Source: CBDBLK01 sp965243145
GTDB taxonomy: Bacteria > Bdellovibrionota > Bacteriovoracia > Bacteriovoracales > Bacteriovoracaceae
Length of the DNA stretch: 64,000 nucleotides
Direction of reading: 5' to 3'
Assembly (NCBI GenBank): GCA_965243145.1
Contig: CBDEUB010000002.1
Coordinates: 124,001-188,000, forward strand
Both the position numbers and the translations under genes were made by a program. The notes beneath the pieces were generated by a model. The model did not search any database, had not been told where the DNA came from, and was given only the letters and a program-made list of their open reading frames with translations. Shown here one piece after another: positions 17,355 to 25,207 of this stretch (the first letter of the stretch is position 1; each line of letters starts with the position of its first letter).

Positions 17355-18617
17355 ATGAAAACGATTTTTTTATTTCTGCTAATTTTTTTTGTAAGTATCG
17401 TTGGTTCAAATGGAATTAGTGAGCTTATTCTTGAAGCTCAAAGTAAGGTTAATACATTTTACTGGTTGGCCATTGCGTCGGTTGTTTCTGCATGTTTAGT
17501 TGCTGTGATGAATATCATTGCCACTCAATTTGACAACCAAAAATATAAAAAAATTTCAGTTGCTATTGCTCTTTTTAATGCGATTCTTGTTATCCTCAAT
17601 GAAACCGTAATAAGTGGTGATTATCAAACATTGATGCATAAGAAGGTGAGAGGGGATAGATTGATTGGTCGAATTAGACAATTGAAGTATGATTTTGACA
17701 ACGAGAAAAATGAAGAACTTAAAAACGAGCATAAAGAGCAAATCTTTAAAAAAATTGATGAAATTGGCATTTTAAGAGAAGAATATTATGATGAAACGGT
17801 TTCTTATTCGGGAAATGTCTTAAAGTTGCCTTTCATCTCTAACGCTTACGCTCAAGGCAAACAAAACAAGCAAGATAAAAAAACGATTCGGAGAGCACCC
17901 AAGTGGATGGATCAAATTCCCCAGGGCCATGCAAAATTATACTTTGTCAGTTACGGTGTAAGTGAAAATTTTAGCGAGGCCAAACGGTTGTCACAGGCCA
18001 ATAAAGTCGAAATGGGAAGCAGGGTTTTGACCGCCTCTCTTATCTCTAGTGTTGAATTTGGCCATATTCCAGGTTTATTTAATTTATTGCAGGCAACGAT
18101 CAGTTCATCGAAAGCGGAAGATGTTTATTTTCATTTGAATGAAAAGATAAAAAAATACGAATATTTTACACTTTACTCGACTCTCAAATCGACTTTGCAA
18201 ACAAAAATTGACATTTCAAGAGAAATTTCAAAAACGCCGAATTTTAAGGGCCTTAATGCTTCTGCGATCAATGAAAATACCTGGAATGGTATTGCAGAGG
18301 CCGAGGCCGGGGCCTTTATGAAAAATTTGCGCAATGGAGCAGATAGGCCAGGCCATACTTTTAGTAGGAGAGTTAGCGGGAGAGCGAACGCCACTTCCAT
18401 GGCCTTTTCCGCAATAGATTCTGGCGGTGTTAAAGAAGCTAAAGCGATGAATAAAGTGATGGAAAGGAATAGGGGTGTAACTGGGCCAACATTCTTTAAC
18501 CTGCTCTATGGCAAATTTTTGATCCATCGTGGTAGAGAATGTTCCTCGATAAAAAAATATCTCAAAGAAAAGCAAATTGAGGCCTATTTTTCTTCTCCGT
18601 GTGTGGCCTCCAAATAG
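17355..18617 (+). CDS. Membrane-anchored protein of unknown function
   Basis: A 420-residue protein from ATG 17355 (AGAGGT upstream). It starts with a hydrophobic segment (TIFLFLLIFFVSIVGSNG), followed by two more (FYWLAIASVVSACLVAVMNI and VAIALFNAILVIL), then a charged coiled-coil-like stretch (~100-145). The segment PKWMDQIPQGHAKLYFVSYG, followed by SENFSEAKRLSQANKVEMGS, recalls the W/P...YF.G.G..ea...A pattern of LPP20/FlgT-like exported domains, so the C-terminal two thirds may be periplasmic. AT-rich against the RCC1 gene, yet rich in GGCC. No close function can be given. Confidence 0.6.
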   Translation: MKTIFLFLLIFFVSIVGSNGISELILEAQSKVNTFYWLAIASVVSACLVAVMNIIATQFDNQKYKKISVAIALFNAILVILNETVISGDYQTLMHKKVRGDRLIGRIRQLKYDFDNEKNEELKNEHKEQIFKKIDEIGILREEYYDETVSYSGNVLKLPFISNAYAQGKQNKQDKKTIRRAPKWMDQIPQGHAKLYFVSYGVSENFSEAKRLSQANKVEMGSRVLTASLISSVEFGHIPGLFNLLQATISSSKAEDVYFHLNEKIKKYEYFTLYSTLKSTLQTKIDISREISKTPNFKGLNASAINENTWNGIAEAEAGAFMKNLRNGADRPGHTFSRRVSGRANATSMAFSAIDSGGVKEAKAMNKVMERNRGVTGPTFFNLLYGKFLIHRGRECSSIKKYLKEKQIEAYFSSPCVASK

Positions 18618-18647
18618 AAGGGACAAATCGTCTGGCAAAGCAAATTC

Positions 18648-18700
18648 GGTGTTTATTCGGTGTTTATTCGGTGTTTATTCGGTGTTTTTTCGGTGTTCTC
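18648..18700. repeat. 11-bp tandem repeat upstream of fic
   Basis: GGTGTTTATTC occurs three times exactly (18648-18680), then with one change (18681-18691), then as a partial copy ending at 18700, 16 bp before the fic start. The array occupies the promoter position, so a change in copy number could alter expression. Confidence 0.85.
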
Positions 18701-18715
18701 TTGGTAAAATAGGAG

Positions 18716-19792
18716 ATGATGTTAGGCATTAAAAAAGGCCCACTTTCGCCAAAAATACTGCGCATCGTAGAAGAGATGGAACGCTTCCAGGGGCCATGGC
18801 GAGACTTGTCCGGCAAATACTCACCTCATTTTGTTAAAACCCTGAAACAGGCCATGATCGTGACCTCTTCCGGGGCATCAACCAGGATTGAAGGGGCCTT
18901 GATGAGTGATGGAGAAGTTGAGCAACTGATTAAGCGCAATTGCAAAATTTCAGCTATGTCCTCGCGGTCTGAACGGGAAGTTGCGGGGTATGCAAAGACT
19001 TTGCAATATATTTATGCCCACTACAATGGGATTGAGATGTCCGAAGTCAATATCCGGGCACTTCACCAAAAGCTAACCACCGAACTTTTGCCACGCCATT
19101 TGCCCAAAAAACAACGGGGTGCCTACAAAGACATAACCAATGATGTCACCGAAGAAAATGAAGAAACTGGAGAAAAGCGAGTTTGGCTTTATACCACTCC
19201 GCCGGGGCCACAAACTCAAGTGGAGATGAAAAATCTGGTTGAAGCATACAGAGAACTCGATGAGAAAAATGAAATTCCCAAACTGGTACTGATTGCTGTC
19301 TTTATTGTTCACTTTTTGGCGATTCACCCTTTCCGCGATGGCAATGGGCGTTTGTCGCGCTTGATGACCACCTGGCTGCTCCTGCGTGCTGGCCATGATT
19401 GGGCACAATACACTTCCCACGAAAAAGTCATCGAAGATAACAAAAAACGCTACTATGTCTCCCTGAGAAATACACAAAACACTTTGAGAAAGAGAGAGAT
19501 AAATTATGAACCTTGGTTGGAATTTTTCTTTTTGGTTCTACAAAAGCAAGTTGATCATTTAAAAAGCAAAATGGCCAGTGCATCGCCGAGAGCAGAACTC
19601 AATAAAAATGAGGCGATGGTTTACGAAATCATTAGAGAGCATGGCGTTTGCTCTCCGTCCTTCATTCTCCAGTTTGTGGACATGACCAACAATGGCCTCA
19701 AGAGTTTGTTAAAGCGTTTAGTCGATAAAAATTTGTTAAACCCCATTGGAAAAACCAAGGGGAGAAAGTACGAAATCAAAAATGTGGGGTAA
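18716..19792 (+). CDS. Fic-family AMP-transferase with C-terminal winged helix
   Basis: A 358-residue Fic protein. The inhibitory motif SSGASTRIEG (51-60) matches the class II (S/T)xxxE(G/N) helix near the N-terminus. The catalytic loop HPFRDGNGRLSR (204-215) is intact (His204, Asp208, Asn210, Arg212), so the enzyme should transfer AMP or a similar group from a nucleotide to protein hydroxyls. Residues ~295-355 look like a winged helix (VYEIIREHGVCSPSFILQFV, then GLKSLLKRLVDKNLL), common in Fic/DUF4172-type regulators. The ATG at 18716 follows AGGAG. Copy E2 of the palindromic element starts one base after the stop. Confidence 0.88.
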   Translation: MMLGIKKGPLSPKILRIVEEMERFQGPWRDLSGKYSPHFVKTLKQAMIVTSSGASTRIEGALMSDGEVEQLIKRNCKISAMSSRSEREVAGYAKTLQYIYAHYNGIEMSEVNIRALHQKLTTELLPRHLPKKQRGAYKDITNDVTEENEETGEKRVWLYTTPPGPQTQVEMKNLVEAYRELDEKNEIPKLVLIAVFIVHFLAIHPFRDGNGRLSRLMTTWLLLRAGHDWAQYTSHEKVIEDNKKRYYVSLRNTQNTLRKREINYEPWLEFFFLVLQKQVDHLKSKMASASPRAELNKNEAMVYEIIREHGVCSPSFILQFVDMTNNGLKSLLKRLVDKNLLNPIGKTKGRKYEIKNVG

Positions 19793-19793
19793 C

Positions 19794-19910
19794 TGCTCAC
19801 ACTTCAGGCCATCTTGTGAGTCAGCTTCGCCATCGCTCCTTGCGATGTGCAGGAAGCACACCTCAGTCGCTCTGTCTCGCTTCATCCCAATCTGACCTAA
19901 ATTGTGAGCA
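19794..19910 (-). repeat. Palindromic element copy E2 (short form)
   Basis: Ends TGCTCACACTTCAGG (19794-19808) and CCTAAATTGTGAGCA (19896-19910) are complementary except at two positions. The open frame AHNLGQIGMKRDRATEVC...SDGEADSQDGLKCEQ lies on the minus strand. It begins directly after the fic stop. A conserved arm of ~45 bp (to ~19957, ending GTGAGTAATTAC) follows, matching the sequence after copy E5. Confidence 0.8.
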
Positions 19911-19960
19911 CTTGACCTAGCTATTATCACAATTTTTCGTTGAGGTGTGAGTAATTACAA

Positions 19961-21934
19961 TTAAGGCCCACTCTCCCGGGCGATTGATTGCAGCGCCTCT
20001 GTCGCCTGGGCATCGGTGAGACTATCGTCTTCTAAAATTTTTAATATGGCCTGGCGCTTTGATTCGGGATACTCCTGCAAAAAATCCTTTTTAAATTTTT
20101 TGCTGTGTCTAACCTTGATCATGAGGTGGGGCAGGGATTCCCTGTCTTTGAGGATGCGCCACCTGTATCTGGGGTGATCCAGCAGGCCTTGCAACAGGAT
20201 CATGCGATCCCTCAAGGTGAAATGTTCCAGGAGGCCTGCCAGGGATTGGCCTCCCTGTTCCCACTGATCGAGGAGCACCCGCTTTCTCAAGGCAAAGGAT
20301 TCTTTGCCGTTTCCCAACCATGTTTGCAGTGTGGCCTCAAAATCCCCCCGCCCTTGTTGTTTTTCCTTTTGCAAAGTGCGCATGGAGGGAATGTAGCGCA
20401 TCTTGTCCTCCAGGTCGCCGTTTTTCAAGTCGGCAGTGGCGGCGGTGATTTTTTCCAAGTCCAGGGAGGCCACTTTCCAGGAAAAAGTCAGTTCTCCCGG
20501 ATAGATTTTCCATCCCAAATTTTCACCGGAGCTTTCCGTGGGGCGCAGCGGGGCCACTGCTCTTAATCGCTGGCCATCTTCAGCATGAGTGTACCCGCGC
20601 AGGGGGAAGTAGAAATTGTTGCGCGGATGGGGGCGAAATTCGGTAAAGACTTTTGACGGATTGATTTTAATCTTGTTTTTCATAAAGTGGCGGTTCAAAG
20701 CACTGCTGGCCACTCCGCTGATGTCTCCCAAATCTTCGGGTATGGCCAGTTGATACCCCCTCTCGGCCACACTCCTTCTCACTCCTTCCAGCATGAGGGG
20801 CAGTTCAATGTGCTCCACATCTTGCACTTTATCCACAAAGGCGACTTTGATTTTTTCACCCACGCCGTTTTGCGCTTGGCCCAGGACGATGGTGGTGTAC
20901 CCTCTGGAATATCCCTCTTCATCGGTTAAGGTAAAGTAGTGGTAGTTGGGGTCGAGGGCCTTGGCCATAGAACTATAAAACGAATGGTTGTCTCCAGGAG
21001 CGTTTTGCAGGGGCGTTTCCACAATGGTGAGGTGGCGCACGGTTTTGGGCCAGCTTCTCTCTTTGACCACTTGAGCGTTTTTTACGATCCAGTTTTCCAG
21101 CGCTTGCAGTGTAGCGTACAGCCACCGCTGGTCTCCGGGCATTCCGCTGGGCCTTGCGATACCCAAGTTTTGCAGGGCCTCGTCAAAAGAGGCGTGGCCC
21201 AGTTCGATGGCCAAAAGGTCTCTCCTCTGTAAAATTTTATAAAAGGCGTTCAAGCGCTCCAGGCCTTTGTAACTCTTCAGGCCGCTGGCCAAATCGGAAT
21301 CGTAAAACCCGTTGATGTGGATCAGGTCGATCATCTGTTGGGCCATTGCCCTGGCCTCTTTGCTGGCCTTGCGCAATCGTTTTCGCTCTTTGGCCAATTT
21401 TTGGTACAGGGCCTTGAACTCGCCGGGGGTGGGTGGCCGGCCTCCAGGTTGAAAAAGTTTCTTTTTAATTTGCTCGGCATTTTTAACTTGGAGGTGGACA
21501 AATCCGGTGAGTGTGCCGGTGAGGGGATAGGGCCTGTGCTGGATTTGCAGGCGAAAATTGCGCAAGGGTTCCTTCCCCAAATGGGGATGGCCCTGCAAAG
21601 CATAGGCCAAGGTGTCGAGATGTCCCGGAGTGAGTGCAAAGCTGTCACCTTGCAGTCTGGTGTTGCGGTAAATTTCAAAGGCACGCCTTTGGTTGGGGCC
21701 ATCGAGGGCAGGCACAAATCCCCGGGTAAAGGCCCCCATCAAGTCGTCGAAGGTTTCAATGTGGATCATCGGTTCGATCTGTTCTTCGCCCCGTCCTTTG
21801 ACCTGTTCCAGGGGTTTGCCAAAAAGTTTGTTCATAATTTGATCGCAGCCCTTGGACATCTTGGACATTGAGGCCCGTAAGGGCGTTGGCCAGGCCAGGG
21901 AGAAAAAAGTCCAAAGCAGCAGCAGGGCGATCAC
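19961..21934 (-). CDS. Large exported protein of unknown function
   Basis: A 657-residue protein. The GTG at 21934 overlaps the preceding stop (GTGA), and the following VIALLLLWTFFSLAWPTPLRA is a signal peptide; no ribosome site is needed if coupled. The mature protein is mostly helical and basic, with a Lys/Arg-rich segment near 195-215 (KLAKERKRLRKASKEAR). No catalytic motif or family recognised. It is the last gene of the minus-strand operon that starts at 25064. Confidence 0.65.
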   Translation of the reverse strand: MIALLLLWTFFSLAWPTPLRASMSKMSKGCDQIMNKLFGKPLEQVKGRGEEQIEPMIHIETFDDLMGAFTRGFVPALDGPNQRRAFEIYRNTRLQGDSFALTPGHLDTLAYALQGHPHLGKEPLRNFRLQIQHRPYPLTGTLTGFVHLQVKNAEQIKKKLFQPGGRPPTPGEFKALYQKLAKERKRLRKASKEARAMAQQMIDLIHINGFYDSDLASGLKSYKGLERLNAFYKILQRRDLLAIELGHASFDEALQNLGIARPSGMPGDQRWLYATLQALENWIVKNAQVVKERSWPKTVRHLTIVETPLQNAPGDNHSFYSSMAKALDPNYHYFTLTDEEGYSRGYTTIVLGQAQNGVGEKIKVAFVDKVQDVEHIELPLMLEGVRRSVAERGYQLAIPEDLGDISGVASSALNRHFMKNKIKINPSKVFTEFRPHPRNNFYFPLRGYTHAEDGQRLRAVAPLRPTESSGENLGWKIYPGELTFSWKVASLDLEKITAATADLKNGDLEDKMRYIPSMRTLQKEKQQGRGDFEATLQTWLGNGKESFALRKRVLLDQWEQGGQSLAGLLEHFTLRDRMILLQGLLDHPRYRWRILKDRESLPHLMIKVRHSKKFKKDFLQEYPESKRQAILKILEDDSLTDAQATEALQSIARESGP

Positions 21935-22596
21935 GACTTTGCCTCTTCTGGGGAAGCGTAGCGGATGCGGTCGTGCTTGTAGTGCTCGAAGGGGGGAACA
22001 CCGGCGAGGTTTTCTACTTCCCGAAAGATCGCCTGGCAGTGGTAGCAAATGGCGATGCTGGGGAGCTTTTTAAAGAGCCACAGGTCGGCCAAATAGAGGG
22101 CGATCAGGCTCACTCCGTAAGTCCAAAAGCTCAAAATCGCCGCCGCTATAAAAAGGCCCACGCCCCACTTGCGGTTGAAGTCTTTTTGCTGGTAAAAATC
22201 TAACGGCCCACACTTCAGGCCATCTTGCGGTTCAGCTTCGCCGTCACTCCTTGCAGCGTACTCTGGGTACGCCTCAGTCGTTCCAGCTTGCCTCCGCATC
22301 CTGCTCCGGCACTGCCCATCGGGGCAGTCGTCGCTCGCCGCCATCCTGGCGTCTCCGTGCTTCGCCCCAATCTGACCTAAATTGTGGGCCGTTACCTTAC
22401 TTTTATCGAGGTTTTTTCTGATTTTCCCTAAGCAAGAAGGACAGCTATCCAGGCGGTTTTGCAGGTGTTCCTTGGTAAACGCCAGGGGTATCTGCCGGGA
22501 ACAGATGTGGCAGGTGGTGGAGTGCGCGCCTTCGGTGGGCCGAATGTGCACGCCCGAGCCGCAGCCGGGGCAAGTGAGAGTTATTTCCATTGTCAT
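21931..22596 (-). CDS. Zinc-ribbon membrane protein with in-frame palindromic insert
   Basis: A 221-residue protein from ATG 22596, overlapping the upstream stop (ATGA). The N-terminal zinc-binding part has CPGCGSGVHIRP, CHICSRQIP and CPSCLGKI. Residues ~68-132 are the translation of palindromic element E3 (KVTAHNLGQIGAKHGD through DGLKCGPL). After it come two membrane segments (GVGLFIAAAILSFWTYGVSL and LIALYLADLWL) and another ICYHCQAIF pair. The insert thus sits between the ribbon and the membrane part and keeps the frame. Without it the protein would be about 150 residues. Function unknown; zinc ribbons often bind nucleic acid or protein. Confidence 0.7.
   Translation of the reverse strand: MTMEITLTCPGCGSGVHIRPTEGAHSTTCHICSRQIPLAFTKEHLQNRLDSCPSCLGKIRKNLDKSKVTAHNLGQIGAKHGDARMAASDDCPDGQCRSRMRRQAGTTEAYPEYAARSDGEAEPQDGLKCGPLDFYQQKDFNRKWGVGLFIAAAILSFWTYGVSLIALYLADLWLFKKLPSIAICYHCQAIFREVENLAGVPPFEHYKHDRIRYASPEEAKS
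22201..22394 (-). repeat. Palindromic element copy E3 (long form), inside a gene
   Basis: A 194-bp element with ends TAACGGCCCACACTTCAGG (22201-22219) and CCTAAATTGTGGGCCGTTA (22376-22394). It carries an extra ~70-bp internal segment that is also in E6 but not in the short copies. The homologous 5' arm continues to ~22420 (encoding RKNLDKSK). It is read in frame by the minus-strand zinc-ribbon gene. Confidence 0.88.
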
Positions 22597-23342
22597 TGGG
22601 CCATTCCCCGCTCCAAGACGAAGTACAGGGCCACCAGTTCTCCGGCAAAGACAAAAAAGGCCATGCTGTAGAAAATGCCGGTGGCGCTTTGCAGGGAGCG
22701 CATTTTCACCAGCCGGTGGGCCAGGTAACTGAGTCCCGCCACGGCGGCGTGGCCCCACAAAAAGGCCATCCACCACAGGACTTTTTCAAACAACAGGTCG
22801 ACGCCGGAGGCATGGAGTGCGGAAGTGGGCCAAAACAACAGGCCTAACTTGATCGCCAGGGCCGACCAAATTCCGTACAGGGCCACTCGCAGGGGGAAAG
22901 TCGATAGTTTGGGAGTGATCAAGTACCAGTGCCCCATGATCAGGGCAAAGCTGGCGCTGCCGATTAGGAGGGTGGAATTGAGGAGGGGAAGTATTCCCCC
23001 GGGCAGAAGGTCAAAAAAACCCGGGACTAACGCCAACAAGGGGAATTGAACCAGGCCCCACAGTCCCCAGCGGTACCACCGGCGCTCCCCGTGGGCATCG
23101 GCAGCGAAATACAGACAGACATTGCCCAGAAAGGCCAGGCCATAGAGTGCGGCAACCCAGGGGCCGATGCGCACAAGGCCCAAGGGGCAGGCCAATAAAC
23201 TTGCTCCCCCGCACACCGCCGCCATCAACTTGGCCAACCCCACTCCGGTGTGGCGGACATCGATCAGGGGGCGGAAAAACCCGCTTCCCAAACTCAGGGC
23301 GAGAAAAAAAAACTCCGCCAAGACGGCCGTCTGGCCTCTCAT
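22593..23342 (-). CDS. Polytopic membrane protein of unknown function
   Basis: A 249-residue protein from ATG 23342, overlapping the Nudix stop by four bases (ATGA). About seven to eight hydrophobic helices cover nearly the whole length (for example TAVLAEFFFLALSLGSGFF, VAALYGLAFLGNVCLYFA, FALIMGHWYLITPK, MAFFVFAGELVALYFVL). The motif IMGHWYLITPKLS and the histidines in the helices recall haem- or quinone-handling membrane proteins, but I cannot assign a family. It is coupled at both ends, so it should be co-expressed with the Nudix and zinc-ribbon proteins. Confidence 0.65.
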   Translation of the reverse strand: MRGQTAVLAEFFFLALSLGSGFFRPLIDVRHTGVGLAKLMAAVCGGASLLACPLGLVRIGPWVAALYGLAFLGNVCLYFAADAHGERRWYRWGLWGLVQFPLLALVPGFFDLLPGGILPLLNSTLLIGSASFALIMGHWYLITPKLSTFPLRVALYGIWSALAIKLGLLFWPTSALHASGVDLLFEKVLWWMAFLWGHAAVAGLSYLAHRLVKMRSLQSATGIFYSMAFFVFAGELVALYFVLERGMAQ

Positions 23343-23905
23343 GGAATCGACTCCTTCAGGTAGGCCTTTAAATCTTGCAAAATGGGGCCACACGCCGGTA
23401 ACAGTTCACACTTCAGGCCATCTTGTGGTTCAGCTTCGCCATCGCTCCCTGCGCCGTGCTTGTAGCACGCCTCAGTCGCTCTGTCTCGCTTCTCCCCAAT
23501 CTGACCTAAATTGTGAACTGTCCTATATTTTTTACCATAGTTTTTCATGGGAATTGCACCGGCGAAAGGTATCCAATACCACTTTTGTTCTTGGCCCTCA
23601 AGGGGCCACTGGCAATCCATATTTCTATAGGCCAAATGGGTGTGCAGGGAAAGGCGGCGATCGGCATGGGTGACGGGATAAATCTTGAAGGGATGCCAAT
23701 CCTCGATGTCGACTTTGGCCTCTTCCCGAAATTCCCGCCGGCAGGCGGCCAGGGGCGTCTCGCCCACCTTCCACTTGCCTCCGGGAAATTCCCAGTATCC
23801 GCGAAAAGGGCCATCTTCGGCGCGCTTTTGCATCCACACGGAAAACCCACCGGCGGCCAGGTCAGAGATGGCCAGGCCCAGGGAAATGGGAGCACAAGGG
23901 TTCAC
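23339..23905 (-). CDS. MutT-like Nudix hydrolase with in-frame palindromic insert
   Basis: A 188-residue protein. GTG 23905 overlaps the TGA of the duplicated upstream gene end and has GGGGG just upstream, so I prefer it to the ATG at 23917. The Nudix box spans 43-65 (GGKWKVGETPLAAC, then RREFREEAKV); the usual Gly near the end is Lys. The C-terminal LLPACGPILQDLKAYL matches the MutT ending (..PPANEPVIAKLKRL), so an 8-oxo-dGTP-type hydrolase is likely. Residues ~120-167 (NYGKKYRTVHNLGQIG to DGLKCE) are palindromic element E4, inserted in the loop before that last helix. MutT is normally ~130 residues, so the excess equals the insert. Confidence 0.8.
   Translation of the reverse strand: MNPCAPISLGLAISDLAAGGFSVWMQKRAEDGPFRGYWEFPGGKWKVGETPLAACRREFREEAKVDIEDWHPFKIYPVTHADRRLSLHTHLAYRNMDCQWPLEGQEQKWYWIPFAGAIPMKNYGKKYRTVHNLGQIGEKRDRATEACYKHGAGSDGEAEPQDGLKCELLPACGPILQDLKAYLKESIP
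23401..23521 (-). repeat. Palindromic element copy E4 (short form), inside the Nudix gene
   Basis: Ends ACAGTTCACACTTCAGG (23401-23417) and CCTAAATTGTGAACTGT (23505-23521) enclose 121 bp; a homologous arm continues to ~23552. The frame is open (VHNLGQIGEKRDRATEACYK, then HGAGSDGEAEPQDGLKCE) and is used by the minus-strand host gene. Confidence 0.88.
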
Positions 23906-23933
23906 CAAAACCCCCATTGAAAGCGGCGGCCGA
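23902..23933 (-). repeat. 32-bp direct repeat, inner copy
   Basis: TCACCAAAACCCCCATTGAA and onward to 23933 matches 24665-24696 with two differences. It is a second copy of the 3' end of the membrane gene at 24666-25064, and it also contains the Nudix GTG start. Confidence 0.88.
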
Positions 23934-24664
23934 TACGCAAAGTTTCTATTCTTTGATTTTGCATGGCATTGTTAAAATTGTGCAAAGCAATTTTGAAGAG
24001 TACGAAAACGCTAAACAAAAACGAAAAACCAGATTTTTTTCATTCTCTGGTTTGTTCGAGGGCATTTTCAGTTTTTTTGAGGATCAGAGAATTATTTTCT
24101 AGTTTGTAATAGGATATTAAATGGAGTTTGGGATCAATATTTTCCCCACTGATAAAATAACCGGAACTTTTATCGTAGACGAGAAAGGGAAAAAGTCCCA
24201 AATAGTGGAAACGGTGGTTGCTGTCCCTATAAAAATAGTTTACAAAAAGGCCAGCAGAACCGGCATTTGATAGCGAACCATACAGCTTTAACGAATTTGA
24301 GAAAATATATAGCTTCATGGGGAAAGGGTGACTTTTGATAAGGTCGGGAGCAGTGGAAATGTGGAATGTCTCATTTTCAATTTTTATTTCGAGAAAATCA
24401 TCGACACCTTCCCTATAGCTTTTCCATGTAAGGGTAAAATCTTTTTCTCGGCCCTGAAAATGGGTTCGGCAAGCAGTTTCTCTTTCACACCCTTTTTTGA
24501 AGAGAATGACTTTTTCGGGCAGGCCATTGGCCGCGAGCAGGGGAAGGGAAAAGAGTGACGGGATGAAAAAACTGATCAATTTCATTGCAACTCCCATAAA
24601 TGAGGCCCAATTTCTCGATAGTTCCTCAATCATAGACAAAAAGTTGGCGAGAGGCCATTTCCGA
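23934..24664 (-). mobile_element. Single-gene cassette inserted between two operon genes
   Basis: 731 bp between the two 32-bp repeats (unit of 763 bp), containing one exported-protein gene and AT-rich flanks. Removing one unit rejoins the membrane gene to the Nudix gene with a GTGA overlap, the normal arrangement in this operon. The size and boundary type match the TA cassettes at 1518-3098, although the repeat sequence is different. Confidence 0.7.
24040..24585 (-). CDS. Exported protein carried by the cassette
   Basis: A 181-residue protein from ATG 24585 (GGGAG upstream). The signal peptide is MKLISFFIPSLFSLPLLAANG. The mature protein is beta-rich (DFTLTWKSYREGVDDFLEIK, LKLYGSLSNAGSAGLFVNYF, FHYLGLFPFLVYD) and has two cysteines early on (GCERETACR). 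No family recognised. It is less GC-rich than the operon around it and is the only gene in the repeat-bounded cassette. Whether it is a toxin, an immunity or a surface protein cannot be told. Confidence 0.6.
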   Translation of the reverse strand: MKLISFFIPSLFSLPLLAANGLPEKVILFKKGCERETACRTHFQGREKDFTLTWKSYREGVDDFLEIKIENETFHISTAPDLIKSHPFPMKLYIFSNSLKLYGSLSNAGSAGLFVNYFYRDSNHRFHYLGLFPFLVYDKSSGYFISGENIDPKLHLISYYKLENNSLILKKTENALEQTRE

Positions 24665-24696
24665 CTCACCAAACCCCCCGTTGAAAGCGGCGGCCG
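24665..24696 (-). repeat. 32-bp direct repeat, outer (native) copy
   Basis: Encodes the C-terminus GRRFQRGVW-stop of the membrane gene at 24666-25064. See 23902-23933 for the second copy. Confidence 0.88.
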
Positions 24697-25064
24697 AGGG
24701 TGGGCAGGGGCCACCAACAGGCATACCCCAGGGCGGCGAAGGCGGGATGGGCAAAGGGGGTGATCAGGGCCAGGCCAAGGCCCATCAACAGCGGAGGTGC
24801 GAGGTCGGCCAAGAGGGGGGAAGTCCGCCCCAGGGTGCGGTGGCAGCGCCATGCCAGGCGTAAAAAACTGTAGCGGTAGGCGCGCATTTGCACTCTCTCC
24901 GCCACTCCGGGGGCGCGCAGGCAATATGGCCACACCAGGCCCAGGGCACTGATCAAAACATTCACCACATGCACTCCCCACCACCACAGCAGAAGTTGCA
25001 AGAGGCCCGCCGGGATCAGGCCATAGAGGTAATAATAGCGAAGTCTTTTGCTTAAATGGCCCAT
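24666..25064 (-). CDS. Small membrane protein of unknown function
   Basis: A 132-residue protein from ATG 25064. Two pairs of hydrophobic helices (YYLYGLIPAGLLQLLLWWWG, VHVVNVLISALGLVWPY, LLADLAPPLLMGLGLALITP, FAALGYACWW) flank a basic cytoplasmic stretch (RAYRYSFLRLAWRCHRTLGR). No family recognised. First gene of the minus-strand operon; its 3' end is the duplicated sequence that bounds the cassette. Confidence 0.6.
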   Translation of the reverse strand: MGHLSKRLRYYYLYGLIPAGLLQLLLWWWGVHVVNVLISALGLVWPYCLRAPGVAERVQMRAYRYSFLRLAWRCHRTLGRTSPLLADLAPPLLMGLGLALITPFAHPAFAALGYACWWPLPTLGRRFQRGVW

Positions 25065-25207
25065 CTTAAAAAATCTCTCTTTTACAGAGGCGGGGGTGGG
25101 CCAAGTGAGGTTTTGTTAAGATTTAGCACATTGTCATTATGGCCCAGTGCGGGCACAATTTTCTTATACATTCGATCCGCCGCCAGGCCTATTCTAGGGA
25201 GGGAAGC

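Noticed and set aside
18648..18700. Short tandem repeats considered as CRISPR
   Set aside because: The units are contiguous, with no spacers.
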